Source: Anaerovibrio lipolyticus (GTDB lineage Bacteria; Bacillota; Negativicutes; Selenomonadales; Selenomonadaceae). From it: a DNA stretch of 64,000 bases. The notes under the pieces are model-generated. The model ran no database searches. It was given only the letters and a program-made list of their open reading frames with translations, and was not told where the DNA came from. The stretch covers positions 1 through 64,000 of the forward strand of contig NZ_JADYTY010000002.1 in assembly GCF_021531495.1 (NCBI RefSeq), written 5' to 3'. Positions 9,314-18,698 of this stretch are shown piece by piece. The translations under genes and the position numbers were made by a program. The stretch's first letter is position 1; every line of letters starts with the position of its first letter.

Positions 9314-10411
9314 TCAACAGTCAACCTCACCCATTAACGGGTCAATCGTAGCAAAGGCCGTAACCGCATCAGCCAGCACCATGCCCTTGCACATATGGTC
9401 CAAAGCCTGCAAATTAATGAAGGATGGACGACGAATATGAACTCTATAGGGCTTGTTGGTGCCATCACTGACAATATAGAAGCCCAGCTCACCCCGGGTA
9501 TTCTCCACCCGATGATAAGCATCACCCTTTGGTGGCTTCAACATCTTGGGCACCTTGGCCATAAAAGGTCCCTCTGGCATATTATCCAGACACTGACGGA
9601 TAATCTTGGCACTTTCCACAATCTCCTGAAGGCGAATGATATATCTATCCCAGTTATCTCCAGTTTTGCCTACTGGAATATCAAAATCCAGCTTGCCATA
9701 AATACCATATTTGTCAATTTTGCGAATATCGTAATCCCAGCCGCTGGCTCTTATATTGGGGCCAGACATGCCAAAACGCAGGGCATCCTCCTTGCTAATA
9801 ATGGAAGTCCCCTGCATACGCTTCTGGAAAATCTCATTGCCCGTAAACAATCTATCGTACTCATCCAGCATTTCCGGTACATAATTGATAAATTCCTCAG
9901 TTTTTTGCAAAAATTCATCCTGAGCATCTGCAATTACACCGCCAATGCGAATATAATGACAGGTCATACGGGCACCGCAAATAATATTGAACAAATCCAG
10001 AATCTTTTCTCTATCACGGAAAGCATAAATCATACCGGTAGCAGAGCCTAAATCATTGGTTAAAGAACCGATAAATACATGATGGCTGGCAATACGATTC
10101 AGCTCACAGCAGATTGTGCGAATGTACTGTGCCCTCTCTGGTACCTCAATACCTGCCAGCTTTTCCACAGCCATACAGAAGCCCAGATTGTTGTTCATGG
10201 AGGATACATAATCCAGTCTGTCGGTAAAAGGCACACACTGCTGATAGGTACGGGACTCCATCAGCTTTTCAATACCTCTATGAAGATAGCCCATAACAGG
10301 CTTGGCTCCTACAATATTCTCTCCATCCAGCTCCACCTGTACCTGGAGTACACCGTGGGTACTAGGATGCTGAGGGCCCATATTTAGGACAAACTTTTCG
10401 GTTGTAGCCAT
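9314..10411 (-). CDS. nuoD: NADH-quinone oxidoreductase subunit D
   Basis: A 365-residue 49-kDa-type subunit related to [NiFe] hydrogenase large subunits; it lines the quinone site. Seen: GPQHPSTHGVLQVQVELDGE near the N-terminus, the YLHRGIEKL motif and the C-terminal TIDPLMGEVDC, where hydrogenases carry nickel ligands that are lost here as expected. It is a separate protein, not fused to NuoC. Its ATG lies 28 bases inside nuoC and has its own GGAG. Confidence 0.95.
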   Translation of the reverse strand: MATTEKFVLNMGPQHPSTHGVLQVQVELDGENIVGAKPVMGYLHRGIEKLMESRTYQQCVPFTDRLDYVSSMNNNLGFCMAVEKLAGIEVPERAQYIRTICCELNRIASHHVFIGSLTNDLGSATGMIYAFRDREKILDLFNIICGARMTCHYIRIGGVIADAQDEFLQKTEEFINYVPEMLDEYDRLFTGNEIFQKRMQGTSIISKEDALRFGMSGPNIRASGWDYDIRKIDKYGIYGKLDFDIPVGKTGDNWDRYIIRLQEIVESAKIIRQCLDNMPEGPFMAKVPKMLKPPKGDAYHRVENTRGELGFYIVSDGTNKPYRVHIRRPSFINLQALDHMCKGMVLADAVTAFATIDPLMGEVDC

Positions 10412-10884
10412 TTCAGCACTCCCCCTTCAATCTTTGGCTGCAAAGGCACAAAATCCTTTCTCAACGGATAAGCCGTATAATCCTCTGGCATGAGAATCCG
10501 GCGCAAATCTGGATGATGCAGGAATTCCACTCCCATCAAATCAAAGATTTCCCGCTCCTCAAACTCTGTACCAGGCCATACCTGAGTCATGGACTCTACC
10601 ACTGGCTTTTCTCTATCCAATTTGCATTTTACTGTAACCCATTTGTCAAACCGTCTGGAATACAGCATATAGACCATCTCAATATATTCCTTGTAATCTA
10701 CAGAGGTAATATTGGCCATACGGTCAAAGGCCCAAATAGGATTTTCCTGCAGCTCTTTCATAAGAGCCAGCAAATCCTCAGTACCTACATAAATATGAGG
10801 CTCAGGCTGCTCACTATCAAATTCAACACTGGCATACTGCTGCTGCAGCTCCTCCAGATATTTTATCTCCAAATAGCTTCCCAT
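10384..10884 (-). CDS. nuoC: NADH-quinone oxidoreductase subunit C
   Basis: A 166-residue 30-kDa-type subunit. Seen: the signature EFEEREIFDLMGVEFLHHPD followed by LRRILMPEDY and YPLRKDF. It starts one base after the nuoB stop and overlaps nuoD. It holds the interface of NuoB, NuoD and NuoI. Confidence 0.93.
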   Translation of the reverse strand: MGSYLEIKYLEELQQQYASVEFDSEQPEPHIYVGTEDLLALMKELQENPIWAFDRMANITSVDYKEYIEMVYMLYSRRFDKWVTVKCKLDREKPVVESMTQVWPGTEFEEREIFDLMGVEFLHHPDLRRILMPEDYTAYPLRKDFVPLQPKIEGGVLKWLQPKSLS

Positions 10885-10885
10885 A

Positions 10886-11452
10886 TTATTCCACCTTCCC
10901 AGGGGCTATAGGACGAATCATATTTTCCAGATTCTCCCTGCTCATATTCATTCTTTCCTCAGAGCCTGCCGCTGTCTCTGGATGCTGAATACGCTTCTTC
11001 AGCTTCAGCATGGCATCAATTAAGGCCTCTGGTCTAGGAGGACAGCCTGGCAGATATACATCCACCGGCATAATCTGATCCAATCCCGTTACCACTGAAT
11101 AGGAATCTGCAAAGGGGCCGCCCCCAATATTGCAATTTCCCATAGCAATAACATATTTCGGGTTTGGCATTTCCTCGTAAAGACGAATCAAAGGAGGCGT
11201 CATTTTCCAGGTCAAAGTACCAGCTACAATGAGCAAATCAGACTGTCTAGGACAGGAGCGGAAAACCTCATAGCCAAATCTTGCCAAATCAAATCTGGAG
11301 GCCGCCGCGCACATCATCTCAATAGAGCAGCAGGCCAAGCCAGAGGATAATGGCCAGATGGAATTGGCTCGTCCCCATTTAAATAAAGCATCCACGCTGG
11401 TTACAATTACGTTGTTTTTCAGCTCAGGAGGCACAAGATCTACTATTTCCAT
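10886..11452 (-). CDS. nuoB: NADH-quinone oxidoreductase subunit B, cluster N2
   Basis: This subunit carries the terminal [4Fe-4S] cluster N2 that reduces quinone. Cys ligands are visible in LACCSIEMM (tandem Cys), [20 protein letters not shown] and [11 protein letters not shown] place the start at the ATG giving [12 protein letters not shown] because it has AAGGGAG at proper spacing and overlaps the nuoA end by only 10 bases; an upstream start would add ten residues ([10 protein letters not shown]). About 188 residues. The C-terminal tail after LKKRIQHPE is polar and variable. Confidence 0.95.
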   Translation of the reverse strand: MEIVDLVPPELKNNVIVTSVDALFKWGRANSIWPLSSGLACCSIEMMCAAASRFDLARFGYEVFRSCPRQSDLLIVAGTLTWKMTPPLIRLYEEMPNPKYVIAMGNCNIGGGPFADSYSVVTGLDQIMPVDVYLPGCPPRPEALIDAMLKLKKRIQHPETAAGSEERMNMSRENLENMIRPIAPGKVE

Positions 11453-11796
11453 GACAAGGCTCCCTTCTTCCAGGCATACCACAGACCAATAGTCAGAATA
11501 CCTACAAATACCAGCATTTCACACAGGGCAAATAAGCCTAGCTGGCCGTATTTTACTGCCCAAGGGTATAAAAATACTGTTTCCACATCAAAAAGCAAAA
11601 ATACCAAGGCATACATAAAATACCCTATATGAAATCTAACCTTGGTTTTGCCAATGGTGTCCACACCACACTCATAGGGTATCTGCTTTTCAGCAGTAGG
11701 CTGTCTTGGCTGCAAAATTGGTGCCACAATCAGCGGAAAAACTGGAAAGGCAAAGGCTAAAACAAACATGATACCCAATGCTACATAACCATCCAT
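11443..11796 (-). CDS. nuoA: NADH-quinone oxidoreductase subunit A
   Basis: A 117-residue, three-helix membrane subunit and the first gene of the operon. Seen: the loop [20 protein letters not shown] with the conserved Cys that reports the active/deactive state in other complexes, and [15 protein letters not shown]. An AGGGAGG precedes the ATG. The 170 bases upstream (to the sigH terminator) are very AT-rich and must hold the operon promoter; I see TATAAT-like sequences there but no convincing -35 partner. Confidence 0.95.
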   Translation of the reverse strand: MDGYVALGIMFVLAFAFPVFPLIVAPILQPRQPTAEKQIPYECGVDTIGKTKVRFHIGYFMYALVFLLFDVETVFLYPWAVKYGQLGLFALCEMLVFVGILTIGLWYAWKKGALSWK

Positions 11797-11968
11797 AATA
11801 TTCCCTCCCTAAAATCATATAAGAAATTTATTTAATACCTATAATATGGACACTTGCACTTATGTATTATACTATTGACTGACATTATTTTAAAATACTT
11901 TTAATTTATGGTAAAATGTACTAAATCACATGAATATTTATAATACTTTTGAAAAAGAGCAATTATAA

Positions 11969-12001
11969 AACAGGAGCAGTAACAAAATTACCACTCCTGT
12001 C
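11969..12001 (-). terminator. terminator of the sigH transcription unit
   Basis: A hairpin with arms ACAGGAG and CTCCTGT, extended inward by a second short stem, directly follows the sigH stop on the minus strand and leads into TTTTATAATT. Confidence 0.65.
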
Positions 12002-12010
12002 AATAATACT

Positions 12011-12754
12011 CTATGAATCTTCCGGCCCATGTAGGCCGAACATACCGCTTTCCTTGCGCTTCATACTGGCAAGGCCTTTATATATGGTTGTAATGTCAAC
12101 TTCATTATCTGTAGACTCCATATACTTTTCCAGCTTTCTCTTTACCCTTTGCAGGGCATTGTCAATGGATTTAATATGACGATGCAAATCCTTGGCTATT
12201 TCCTGATAGGATTTGCCATCCAGATAATACATGAGAACCTTCCATTCCAAATCGCTGAGAATCTCCAATACCTTGCCTTCAATGACAACGAACTCCTCCT
12301 GGCTGATAATCAGTTCCTCTGGATCTGCTACCTGGATACCGGATAAAACATCCAGCAGGGTTCTGTCTGAGTCCTCATCGTATATAGGCTTGTTCAAGGA
12401 CACATAGGAATTAAGAGGTATATGCTTCTGACGGGTAGCAGTCTTAATAGCTGTAATAATCTGTCTATTAACACACAGTTCCGCAAAGGCATGAAAGGAT
12501 GCTGTCTTATCCAAGCGAAAATCACGAATCGCCTTGTACAGGCCAATCATGCCTTCCTGAATAATATCCTCTTTGTCTGCCCCAATGAGAAAATAAGATC
12601 TAGCCTTGGCTCTGACAAATTTTCTATATTTACTTATCAGATAATACATGGCGATATCGTCTTCATTATCCTTGATTTGTGCAATTATTTCTTCATCAGT
12701 GAGTCCACCAAAGAGCTTCTCTGCTGCTTCCTCGCTGATCAGGCCATTCTCCAT
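12011..12754 (-). CDS. sigH: RNA polymerase sigma factor, SigH/Spo0H type
   Basis: A 247-residue sigma-70 family factor. Seen: region 2 with DKEDIIQEGMIGLYKA and the downstream FHAFAELCVNRQIITAIK, and region 4 with SDLEWKVLMYYLDGKSYQEI followed by IDNALQRVKRKL as the recognition helix. It is about 30 residues longer than B. subtilis SigH, with an acidic N-terminus and a tail ending MFGLHGPEDS. In sporulating Firmicutes SigH drives early stationary and sporulation genes; in non-sporulating relatives it serves competence or stationary phase. Its position at the end of the cysE...yacP cluster is the conserved one. GGAGG lies 9 bases before the start. Confidence 0.9.
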   Translation of the reverse strand: MENGLISEEAAEKLFGGLTDEEIIAQIKDNEDDIAMYYLISKYRKFVRAKARSYFLIGADKEDIIQEGMIGLYKAIRDFRLDKTASFHAFAELCVNRQIITAIKTATRQKHIPLNSYVSLNKPIYDEDSDRTLLDVLSGIQVADPEELIISQEEFVVIEGKVLEILSDLEWKVLMYYLDGKSYQEIAKDLHRHIKSIDNALQRVKRKLEKYMESTDNEVDITTIYKGLASMKRKESGMFGLHGPEDS

Positions 12755-12877
12755 CCGCCATTTCCTCCATATATCATGAGTTGCCGGGACAATGCCCTGA
12801 CGATTGATTCAAATCTGATTATACCGCCCTTAGGCAGTGTGAGTCAAGTCATCACACCACCTAGAGGAGCTTTTTGC

Positions 12878-13408
12878 TTATTTTGATTTCCGCAGAGCAT
12901 CCAATTTGGCCAGAGTTTCTGCATCTATACGGGAACCGATTTCATTTCTGGAGATGGGCAAAACCACCTTGCCCAAATACTTGTCCTTGATTTCTTTTTT
13001 GGCTCTTTTCACCATGCGATGAAATTCCCCAGAAGGATGGCGATAGGCTCCTGCCCCCAAAATCACAGCTTGCTCTGCTCCATCTGAGGTAACTACATGA
13101 ACCTCGCGCCCCATGCGCACAGAATCATAGGCCAGTCGCTCAATATAGCTATCCGCTGTTTCTCCCTTGCCAGTGTAAACTACCTCTAAATGCTTGTTTA
13201 CCTGCTCCACACGTTCATCGTCTGCCGTAAATAAAGCATCGAAAACCACGGTCATATCGTACTTCTCGTAGGCTCCATATTCTGCCAGCATATGCACCAG
13301 CTTGTCCCTGGCCTCTGACAAATCATTGCGCAGAGCTGTAAGCTCAGGCCAGAGATTGATAACATTGTAGCCATCTACTATATAATGCTCCCTTGGCTTT
13401 TTTCTCAT
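12878..13408 (-). CDS. yacP: YacP/Rae1-type NYN-domain endoribonuclease
   Basis: A 176-residue NYN (PIN-like) domain protein. The N-terminal IVDGYNVIN carries the metal-binding Asp and the defining Asn, followed by MTVVFDALF and VHVVTSDGAEQ with further acidic residues. B. subtilis Rae1 (YacP) enters the ribosomal A site and cleaves mRNA in a translation-dependent way; the same role is inferred here. It sits between rlmB and sigH as in most Firmicutes. Confidence 0.88.
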   Translation of the reverse strand: MRKKPREHYIVDGYNVINLWPELTALRNDLSEARDKLVHMLAEYGAYEKYDMTVVFDALFTADDERVEQVNKHLEVVYTGKGETADSYIERLAYDSVRMGREVHVVTSDGAEQAVILGAGAYRHPSGEFHRMVKRAKKEIKDKYLGKVVLPISRNEIGSRIDAETLAKLDALRKSK

Positions 13409-13442
13409 ACAAATCCCCTTTTCCTTACATCTCTGCCAAATA

Positions 13443-14360
13443 TTAATTCATAGCCTTACGGCGCTGTTTCATAGCCTCATACATTAAAATGGAGCCTGCC
13501 ACAGAGGCATTCAGGGAATTTATTTTGCCTACCATAGGGATACGAACAACAAAATCGCACTGTTCCTTTACCAGACGGCCTACCCCTTGTCCCTCACTGC
13601 CAATAATCAAAAGCAGTGGGCCAGTTAAATCGGTGTCATAATAATCCTTGCCATCCATATCCGCAGCAGCCACCCATAGGCCCTCCTGCTTCAACTTTTT
13701 GATGGTCTGCACCAGATTGCCAACTCTGGCTACTGGCACGTGCTCCACAGCTCCGGCAGAGGTTTTGGCTACCGTAGCGGAAAGTGGACAGCTTCTGTGC
13801 TTGGGAATAAACACCCCATGCACACCGGCTGCATCTGCTGTACGCAGAATAGCGCCAAGATTGTGGGGATCCTCCAGCTCATCCAAAAGGACAATAAACG
13901 GAGGCTCATTTCTATCCTTGGCCACCTGCAAAATATCCTCCAGCTCTGCATACTGTACTGGAGCTACCTGAGCCAGTACACCCTGATGGCGAATACCTCT
14001 GGCAATACTATCCAGCTTGCTGCGGTCCCAATAGTGTATATTGACACCCTTTTCCTTGGCTACAGCAATAATTTCCTTAATAGAGCCTTCGGTGCTGCCG
14101 TTGGCAATCATCAGCTTGTTGACACTGCGGCTGCCCTTCAAGGCTTCCATAACAGCATTCCGCCCAGCCACCATATCCTCTGGCAGTTCCACCACATCCA
14201 AAGGGGCAGATTTTGCCACCTTCCCCCCAGTACGCCTATCCTTCTGAGGGCGATTTTTCTTGGCCATATACTCCAGCTTACTCCCCTTGTGCTCGTTTTC
14301 AGCTATAGACCTCTTATCCTTCTTTTTTCTATCATCCATAATTTTTGTATCCCTCTTCAC
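13443..14360 (-). CDS. rlmB: 23S rRNA (guanosine-2'-O-)-methyltransferase RlmB, TrmH/SpoU family
   Basis: A 305-residue SpoU-family rRNA 2'-O-methyltransferase. The N-terminal ~65 residues are very basic and probably disordered (MDDRKKKDKR, KKNRPQKDRRTGGK); then comes the substrate-binding domain (VAGRNAVMEAL) and the SPOUT knot with motif 1 DPHNLGAILRTADA, motif 2 IIGSEGQGVG and motif 3 NSLNASVAGSILMYEA. The start could be a later Met (position 8 or 32). RlmB methylates G2251 in E. coli numbering in the P loop. It lies upstream of yacP with a short gap. Confidence 0.9.
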   Translation of the reverse strand: MKRDTKIMDDRKKKDKRSIAENEHKGSKLEYMAKKNRPQKDRRTGGKVAKSAPLDVVELPEDMVAGRNAVMEALKGSRSVNKLMIANGSTEGSIKEIIAVAKEKGVNIHYWDRSKLDSIARGIRHQGVLAQVAPVQYAELEDILQVAKDRNEPPFIVLLDELEDPHNLGAILRTADAAGVHGVFIPKHRSCPLSATVAKTSAGAVEHVPVARVGNLVQTIKKLKQEGLWVAAADMDGKDYYDTDLTGPLLLIIGSEGQGVGRLVKEQCDFVVRIPMVGKINSLNASVAGSILMYEAMKQRRKAMN

Positions 14361-14431
14361 AATATAATATTTATGTATTTTTTATTTAATACATCATTCA
14401 GCCATGAAGATAACATAGTAGCTAATGTAAC

Positions 14432-15640
14432 CTAGCTTTTCTGTTGCCGTAAAAGCAACAAATTAAGCTTGTAATAATTTGTCTTTTTTACAGTATTTAC
14501 AATAATATGTTCCTTGGGTATTTTGCTAAACCTAGCCATAATGGTATTTCTGCTTTTGCCCAGTTGTTTTTCAAGCTGGGCAACAGTCAAGCCCTGACCA
14601 TATAAAATACTGGCTTGAAATAAAAGCACATACATCTTGGAAGTTATATCATCATCAGTTATATCTTCCAAGACTTTGACATTGGCAACAAATTGCTTTA
14701 GCTTGCGTTCCAACAATCTCTGTGTATCTATAACCGCCTGATATACAAATTCTAAAAATTCAATAACAAAGGGTGTTAAATCTCCTCGATTTAATTCTGC
14801 ATCAGCATTGGCAAACATCTTATAATACTTCTTTGTATTTTTCTTTACAGCTACTGATAGTCTTAGACATACCGTATAATGCAGATTTTTAGACAATCCA
14901 TAAGAAGCCATAAACCTAGCTGTGCGTCCATTGCCATCATAAAACGGATGAATATAGGCAAACATATAATGAAATATTGCATTTTTTATCAGCACAGGAA
15001 TATCATGAGCATTGAATACTTCCAAAGCAGTTTCCATATATCCTATAACCTTTTCTTCTGGATACATGCCTCTATGAATTGTCTTGCCTGTACCTGAATC
15101 AATATCCACGGGGTTACGCCGAAAAATTTCTCCATCAAGTTCATTAGATGGGTTATCTTCTATAACCTCTTTGTGAGCAAATTCATCATAAAATGCCCTT
15201 ACTGCTTTAGCATTTTCAAAATTTATCTCGTTTTCAGACAACAGCATTTTATACTTATTCATGGTGCTTACAAAACGATTTTTATTGCTTATGTTTTCCA
15301 TAGCCTCACGCAATTCGCGCCTTGTACTGTGATTTCCTTCTATATCATTGCTGGCTTTCACCTCATCAATAATACAGAGCAGACAGAACTGCTTCAGTAC
15401 AACATCAGGAGTCTTATTAAGCAATACCAATAGCTTCTGATTCTCTGCATATATTTTTTCCAACAAAACAACTAATTCTTCTGTATAGCATAAAAAAGCA
15501 GTGTAAGCGTATCTATGATTAAACTGCTTTATTTCAAAATCAAAATGCTTAGTAAATAATGCCTGAAAACGTTGCTCATATTCCTGCAAATATATTTTTT
15601 CATCTTTGTAATATATATTTTGCAACTTTTGGTATTGCAC
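14432..15640 (-). CDS. Fic family AMP transferase with N-terminal inhibitory helix (class II)
   Basis: A 402-residue Fic protein. The catalytic motif HPFYDGNGRTAR is complete at residues 231-242, so AMPylation or related nucleotide transfer is expected. An inhibitory motif SxxxEG (SNDIEG, Ser97 to Gly102) lies N-terminal to the core, the class II arrangement in which Glu101 blocks the gamma-phosphate site. The C-terminus from about residue 345 looks like a winged helix (LTVAQLEKQLGKSRNTIMAR), which may bind DNA. No separate antitoxin gene is next to it. It sits between thyX and rlmB inside a housekeeping cluster and starts 25 bases after two hairpin repeats that may control it. Target unknown. 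Confidence 0.9.
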   Translation of the reverse strand: MQYQKLQNIYYKDEKIYLQEYEQRFQALFTKHFDFEIKQFNHRYAYTAFLCYTEELVVLLEKIYAENQKLLVLLNKTPDVVLKQFCLLCIIDEVKASNDIEGNHSTRRELREAMENISNKNRFVSTMNKYKMLLSENEINFENAKAVRAFYDEFAHKEVIEDNPSNELDGEIFRRNPVDIDSGTGKTIHRGMYPEEKVIGYMETALEVFNAHDIPVLIKNAIFHYMFAYIHPFYDGNGRTARFMASYGLSKNLHYTVCLRLSVAVKKNTKKYYKMFANADAELNRGDLTPFVIEFLEFVYQAVIDTQRLLERKLKQFVANVKVLEDITDDDITSKMYVLLFQASILYGQGLTVAQLEKQLGKSRNTIMARFSKIPKEHIIVNTVKKTNYYKLNLLLLRQQKS

Positions 15641-15664
15641 AATATCACCGCCCTAGCTAAACAC

Positions 15665-15736
15665 ATCTTATCAAAAATCGCCTTTTTTGATAAGATGTTC
15701 ATGTATCTTGTCAAAAATCGCTTTTTTTGACAAGAT
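15665..15736. repeat. two tandem covarying inverted repeats before fic
   Basis: Two 32-bp inverted repeats (15665-15696 and 15705-15736), 40 bp apart start to start. The arms are ATCTTATCAAAAA/TTTTTTGATAAGAT in one and ATCTTGTCAAAAA/TTTTTTGACAAGAT in the other: an A-to-G change in one arm is matched by T-to-C in the other. Pairing is therefore conserved rather than sequence. They lie between the thyX stop and the fic start and could be paired operators or mRNA hairpins. The T-run lies within the loop side, so they are not simple terminators. Confidence 0.75.
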
Positions 15737-15771
15737 AATTTGCAAGCAATCCATGCTTCAAAAATACGACA

Positions 15772-16461
15772 TTATTCTGTACGCATTTTTATCATCTCAG
15801 CAAATTTGCCACAGGTCATGGCTCCCTCTGGACAATGGCCAGTAGCAACACAGGATGCACCGGCATTCTTAAACAGCAGAGGGGCTGCCTCCTTGGCCTG
15901 TTCCAGCATCTTGTAAGCCAGCTCCCGAATCTCCCACTGGGCACGATTACAGCACCGCAGATTAAAGAAATGCATCAAAGAGCGAGCGTTCATGGTAACT
16001 ACAATCTTGGTTTCTGTAGCATTGGCTAATACATAACGGGCATCCTCCCGAGGAACGCCCATCTCAGCCAATTCATCATAAGTACTGCGAATATTGTCCA
16101 TCAAGGCCTCAAATTTAGCCTTGGCCTCTGGCTTTTCTTCGATTGTTGGAGGCAGGATATATTCAAAATCATGCTCCGCCACATAGCGCTGGGACTGCTG
16201 GCTATAGGAAGCCAAACGATGTCTTACCAGCTGATGGGTCAGCACTCTGGATACTCCCTCAATACCAAAGGTAAAGGTAACATGCTCCATAGTAGAAGCA
16301 TGGCCCATCTGCACAATCTTGGCTACCAGCTTGGCAACCTGCTCATCACTCATTTTCTCAGCCAGCTCCTCTGCCCCAGAAGCAGAATAGCACAATCTAG
16401 CTGCCATAGCCACCACTCGCTCCGGCTGTGGCGTATGCTCCAATAATTTAACCTTTATCAA
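15772..16461 (-). CDS. thyX: flavin-dependent thymidylate synthase ThyX
   Basis: A 229-residue ThyX, which makes dTMP from dUMP with FAD, NADPH and methylene-tetrahydrofolate. The signature [14 protein letters not shown] (residues 80-93) fits RHRxxSxxxxSxRY. I choose the TTG at 16461 ([10 protein letters not shown]) because GGAGG lies 7 bases before it; the longer version from an upstream ATG has no ribosome site and would add eight residues. The stop of the HipA-like gene is 26 bases upstream, so they may be cotranscribed. Two Cys-rich-looking segments near the C-terminus ([18 protein letters not shown]) are usual for the family. Confidence 0.95.
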   Translation of the reverse strand: MIKVKLLEHTPQPERVVAMAARLCYSASGAEELAEKMSDEQVAKLVAKIVQMGHASTMEHVTFTFGIEGVSRVLTHQLVRHRLASYSQQSQRYVAEHDFEYILPPTIEEKPEAKAKFEALMDNIRSTYDELAEMGVPREDARYVLANATETKIVVTMNARSLMHFFNLRCCNRAQWEIRELAYKMLEQAKEAAPLLFKNAGASCVATGHCPEGAMTCGKFAEMIKMRTE

Positions 16462-16486
16462 AAAATAACCTCCCCTAAACAACATT

Positions 16487-17710
16487 TTATTCTTTCTCTC
16501 TATATAGGCTCAATATTTTCCTAGCCCGAAGCTGGATAAATTGAGACATTTTTTCCAGCGTAGCATTTGCTACATTATATTTAGGATGCTTGCGAAATTG
16601 GAAATTTAGTAATTTTCTAATACCTGGTATATGATCCGGCCTTATAAACAACTTTACCGCTGTATCAAAATTCATATATTTTCCTGATAAACTGGATATA
16701 TATGCCTCTAAGTTTTCCATATCATTTTTGGCAGCTCCATATAACAAGGAAAATCCATTATCAAATATAGGGGCAGGCCGTAAATAAGCCCCTGTATTAT
16801 TATCTGTTAAATAGCCAAAATTTCCCAGATGCCTATCCTTATTGCAAATCAAGGCATCGTAAATCATTAAATCCCCATATTTTTCCCGACCATATATTTC
16901 TGCCATTTTATCCTGTACTAAAATATTAGCTAAATTTGCTCTTTTCATCGCCAAGCCCTTAGCTCGGAAAAAATCATAGGCCACAGTATAGCCCACATCC
17001 TCACTGGTAAACAGCTTGCATTTACAAACTATTTCTTTTTCCCCATTGCGATGATGAAACATCTCCAAATCATAGGGTATATGCTCAAATCCCATCACCT
17101 CTGCCACCTGGACTGCATAATACTCCATAGTGGCCTGAGAGCGACCATCGGTATATTTAATAAAATCATCACCCTTAATGAGATAAATACCGTCTAAACG
17201 ATTTGACCAGCATTTTTTCAACGCCCCGCTGGAGGTATATTCTGGCGAGGTAACCACACCGCTTATCTTCTCACTGTAGCCAGTAAATGCCACATAGGCC
17301 AAAACCTCATTAAAGGAATGGTGATATAGATTAAAATCCTGCCAAGCTATAGGATAAGCAGCATTGGTAATCCACAAAGCATCATTAAGAGACAGGGCAT
17401 GGGAAATATCCACATAGGCCAAGGGATTTTCATCATCCCCTATGGTTTGCATTAGCTTATCCACAAACTGCCTATTTTTCGGTGCCTTACGCTTGCCTAT
17501 CCATTGCAGCAAATTTTCTGGAGAGCTATCCTGCTGTAGAGAATAGGGCAACAGGGCTTGTTTTTCCTGATTCATATATTTTATTTGCAAGGAATAATCA
17601 TAAGCCTCCAAGCCACCTACCTGAATTTTTTCTCGCATTAAGTCAAATTTCAATAGCGTAATATCTTTGTTTTGTAAAATATATGTACCTGCTAAATCTT
17701 TATTTCCCAT
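16487..17710 (-). CDS. HipA-like serine/threonine kinase-fold protein
   Basis: A 407-residue protein whose C-terminal two thirds look like the HipA kinase fold: an ATP-lysine segment YLIKGDD (about residue 179), the catalytic loop [12 protein letters not shown] (from 290) and the metal-binding DNG (317-319). The N-terminal part (residues 1-150) is not the usual HipA N-lobe domain and I cannot name it. There is no HipB-like antitoxin next door. It may be a stand-alone kinase as found in many Firmicutes; substrate unknown. Start chosen at the ATG preceded by GCAGGTGA; a GTG three codons upstream is the alternative. Confidence 0.75.
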   Translation of the reverse strand: MGNKDLAGTYILQNKDITLLKFDLMREKIQVGGLEAYDYSLQIKYMNQEKQALLPYSLQQDSSPENLLQWIGKRKAPKNRQFVDKLMQTIGDDENPLAYVDISHALSLNDALWITNAAYPIAWQDFNLYHHSFNEVLAYVAFTGYSEKISGVVTSPEYTSSGALKKCWSNRLDGIYLIKGDDFIKYTDGRSQATMEYYAVQVAEVMGFEHIPYDLEMFHHRNGEKEIVCKCKLFTSEDVGYTVAYDFFRAKGLAMKRANLANILVQDKMAEIYGREKYGDLMIYDALICNKDRHLGNFGYLTDNNTGAYLRPAPIFDNGFSLLYGAAKNDMENLEAYISSLSGKYMNFDTAVKLFIRPDHIPGIRKLLNFQFRKHPKYNVANATLEKMSQFIQLRARKILSLYREKE

Positions 17711-17769
17711 TATATTCACCTGCCTTTGGTAATGCCCCTTGGAATGTATTTACCGATTGCTTAACAAAA

Positions 17770-18549
17770 TCAAATCAACTTATTTTCCTTGCAGAAATGA
17801 TAAATGCCATCATCATCACAGTTGCCACAGGTTGCCCAGGCGATTTTTTTCAAATCCTCAGAGCCGTTGCCCATTGCTACACAGTAATCAAGAGCCTGGA
17901 ACATTTCCAAATCATTGTTGCCATCGCCAAAGGCCATAGCTTCTGATGTTTTCAAGCCGAAATATTCCAGTACCTTAGTTACCCCACGGCCTTTGCCTCC
18001 ATCAGCCGGCACAATATCAAAGGCTCTATCCCACCAAGCCGCAATTTTCGCATTTTCTGTATTTTTAATCATATTAGGACGCTCTGGCACCCGTCCCGCT
18101 GCCATAATCTGATACACATCATCCTGTAATACCTGCTGAAAATCTGGCGCTGGCTTCAAATCTATACCGCCCATAATATAATATTCATGCAAGTCCTCAT
18201 CTACCCAGTTGGCTGCCATTCTATCTACAGTGGCAACTACCATAGGCCGATTTATTTCCTGACTGTTCTTGGCTATCTGCAATACATCCTGCTTGTGAAG
18301 AGGATTGTTGAAAAGGATTTCCCCAGCACCGGTATAGCAATAAGAGCCACTATATGTAAGATAAACATCAAAGGTTACACCATCTACCTGAGGCATCTGC
18401 ATTGGTGCCCGCCCAGAGGCAATACATACCTTAATCCCCTTAGCCTGCAATCCCTTCAACATCTCTACAGTCTTAGCAGACATTCCATCAGCCTTATAAT
18501 CTATCAAAGTTCCGTCTACATCAAAAAACACAATCTTTATTTGTTCCAT
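17770..18549 (-). CDS. HAD-IIB (Cof-type) phosphatase
   Basis: A 259-residue Cof-type HAD hydrolase, probably a cytosolic sugar-phosphate or nucleotide phosphatase. Seen: motif 1 FFDVDGTLID near the N-terminus, motif 2 CIASGR, and motif 4 FGDGNNDLEMF, with the large C2 cap between. I use the ATG giving MEQIKIVFFDVDG, preceded by GCAGGTG, instead of a start ten residues upstream. Substrate cannot be told from sequence. Its neighbours are the HipA-like gene and mrnC. Confidence 0.88.
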   Translation of the reverse strand: MEQIKIVFFDVDGTLIDYKADGMSAKTVEMLKGLQAKGIKVCIASGRAPMQMPQVDGVTFDVYLTYSGSYCYTGAGEILFNNPLHKQDVLQIAKNSQEINRPMVVATVDRMAANWVDEDLHEYYIMGGIDLKPAPDFQQVLQDDVYQIMAAGRVPERPNMIKNTENAKIAAWWDRAFDIVPADGGKGRGVTKVLEYFGLKTSEAMAFGDGNNDLEMFQALDYCVAMGNGSEDLKKIAWATCGNCDDDGIYHFCKENKLI

Positions 18550-18646
18550 ATAGCACCTGCTTTCTATTGTGAGAATCATTTAATTAAATTATCCAATTAT
18601 ACTAATCATCTAATTATACTATAGAAAGATATTTTATTCACGAAAA

Positions 18647-18690
18647 ATCAGACCGTCTGCCTGCAAAATAAAATTTGAAAGACAGACGGC
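18647..18690 (-). terminator. terminator after mrnC
   Basis: A 10-bp stem with one G-T pair (CCGTCTG and CAGACGG at its base), a long AT-rich loop, and TTTTT on the minus strand, located just past the mrnC stop. Confidence 0.65.
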
Positions 18691-18698
18691 CATACAAT

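Noticed and set aside
15665-15736. Reading the fic upstream repeats as ordinary terminators of thyX
   Set aside because: The T-run belongs to the stem-loop interior and no T tract follows either hairpin on the minus strand.
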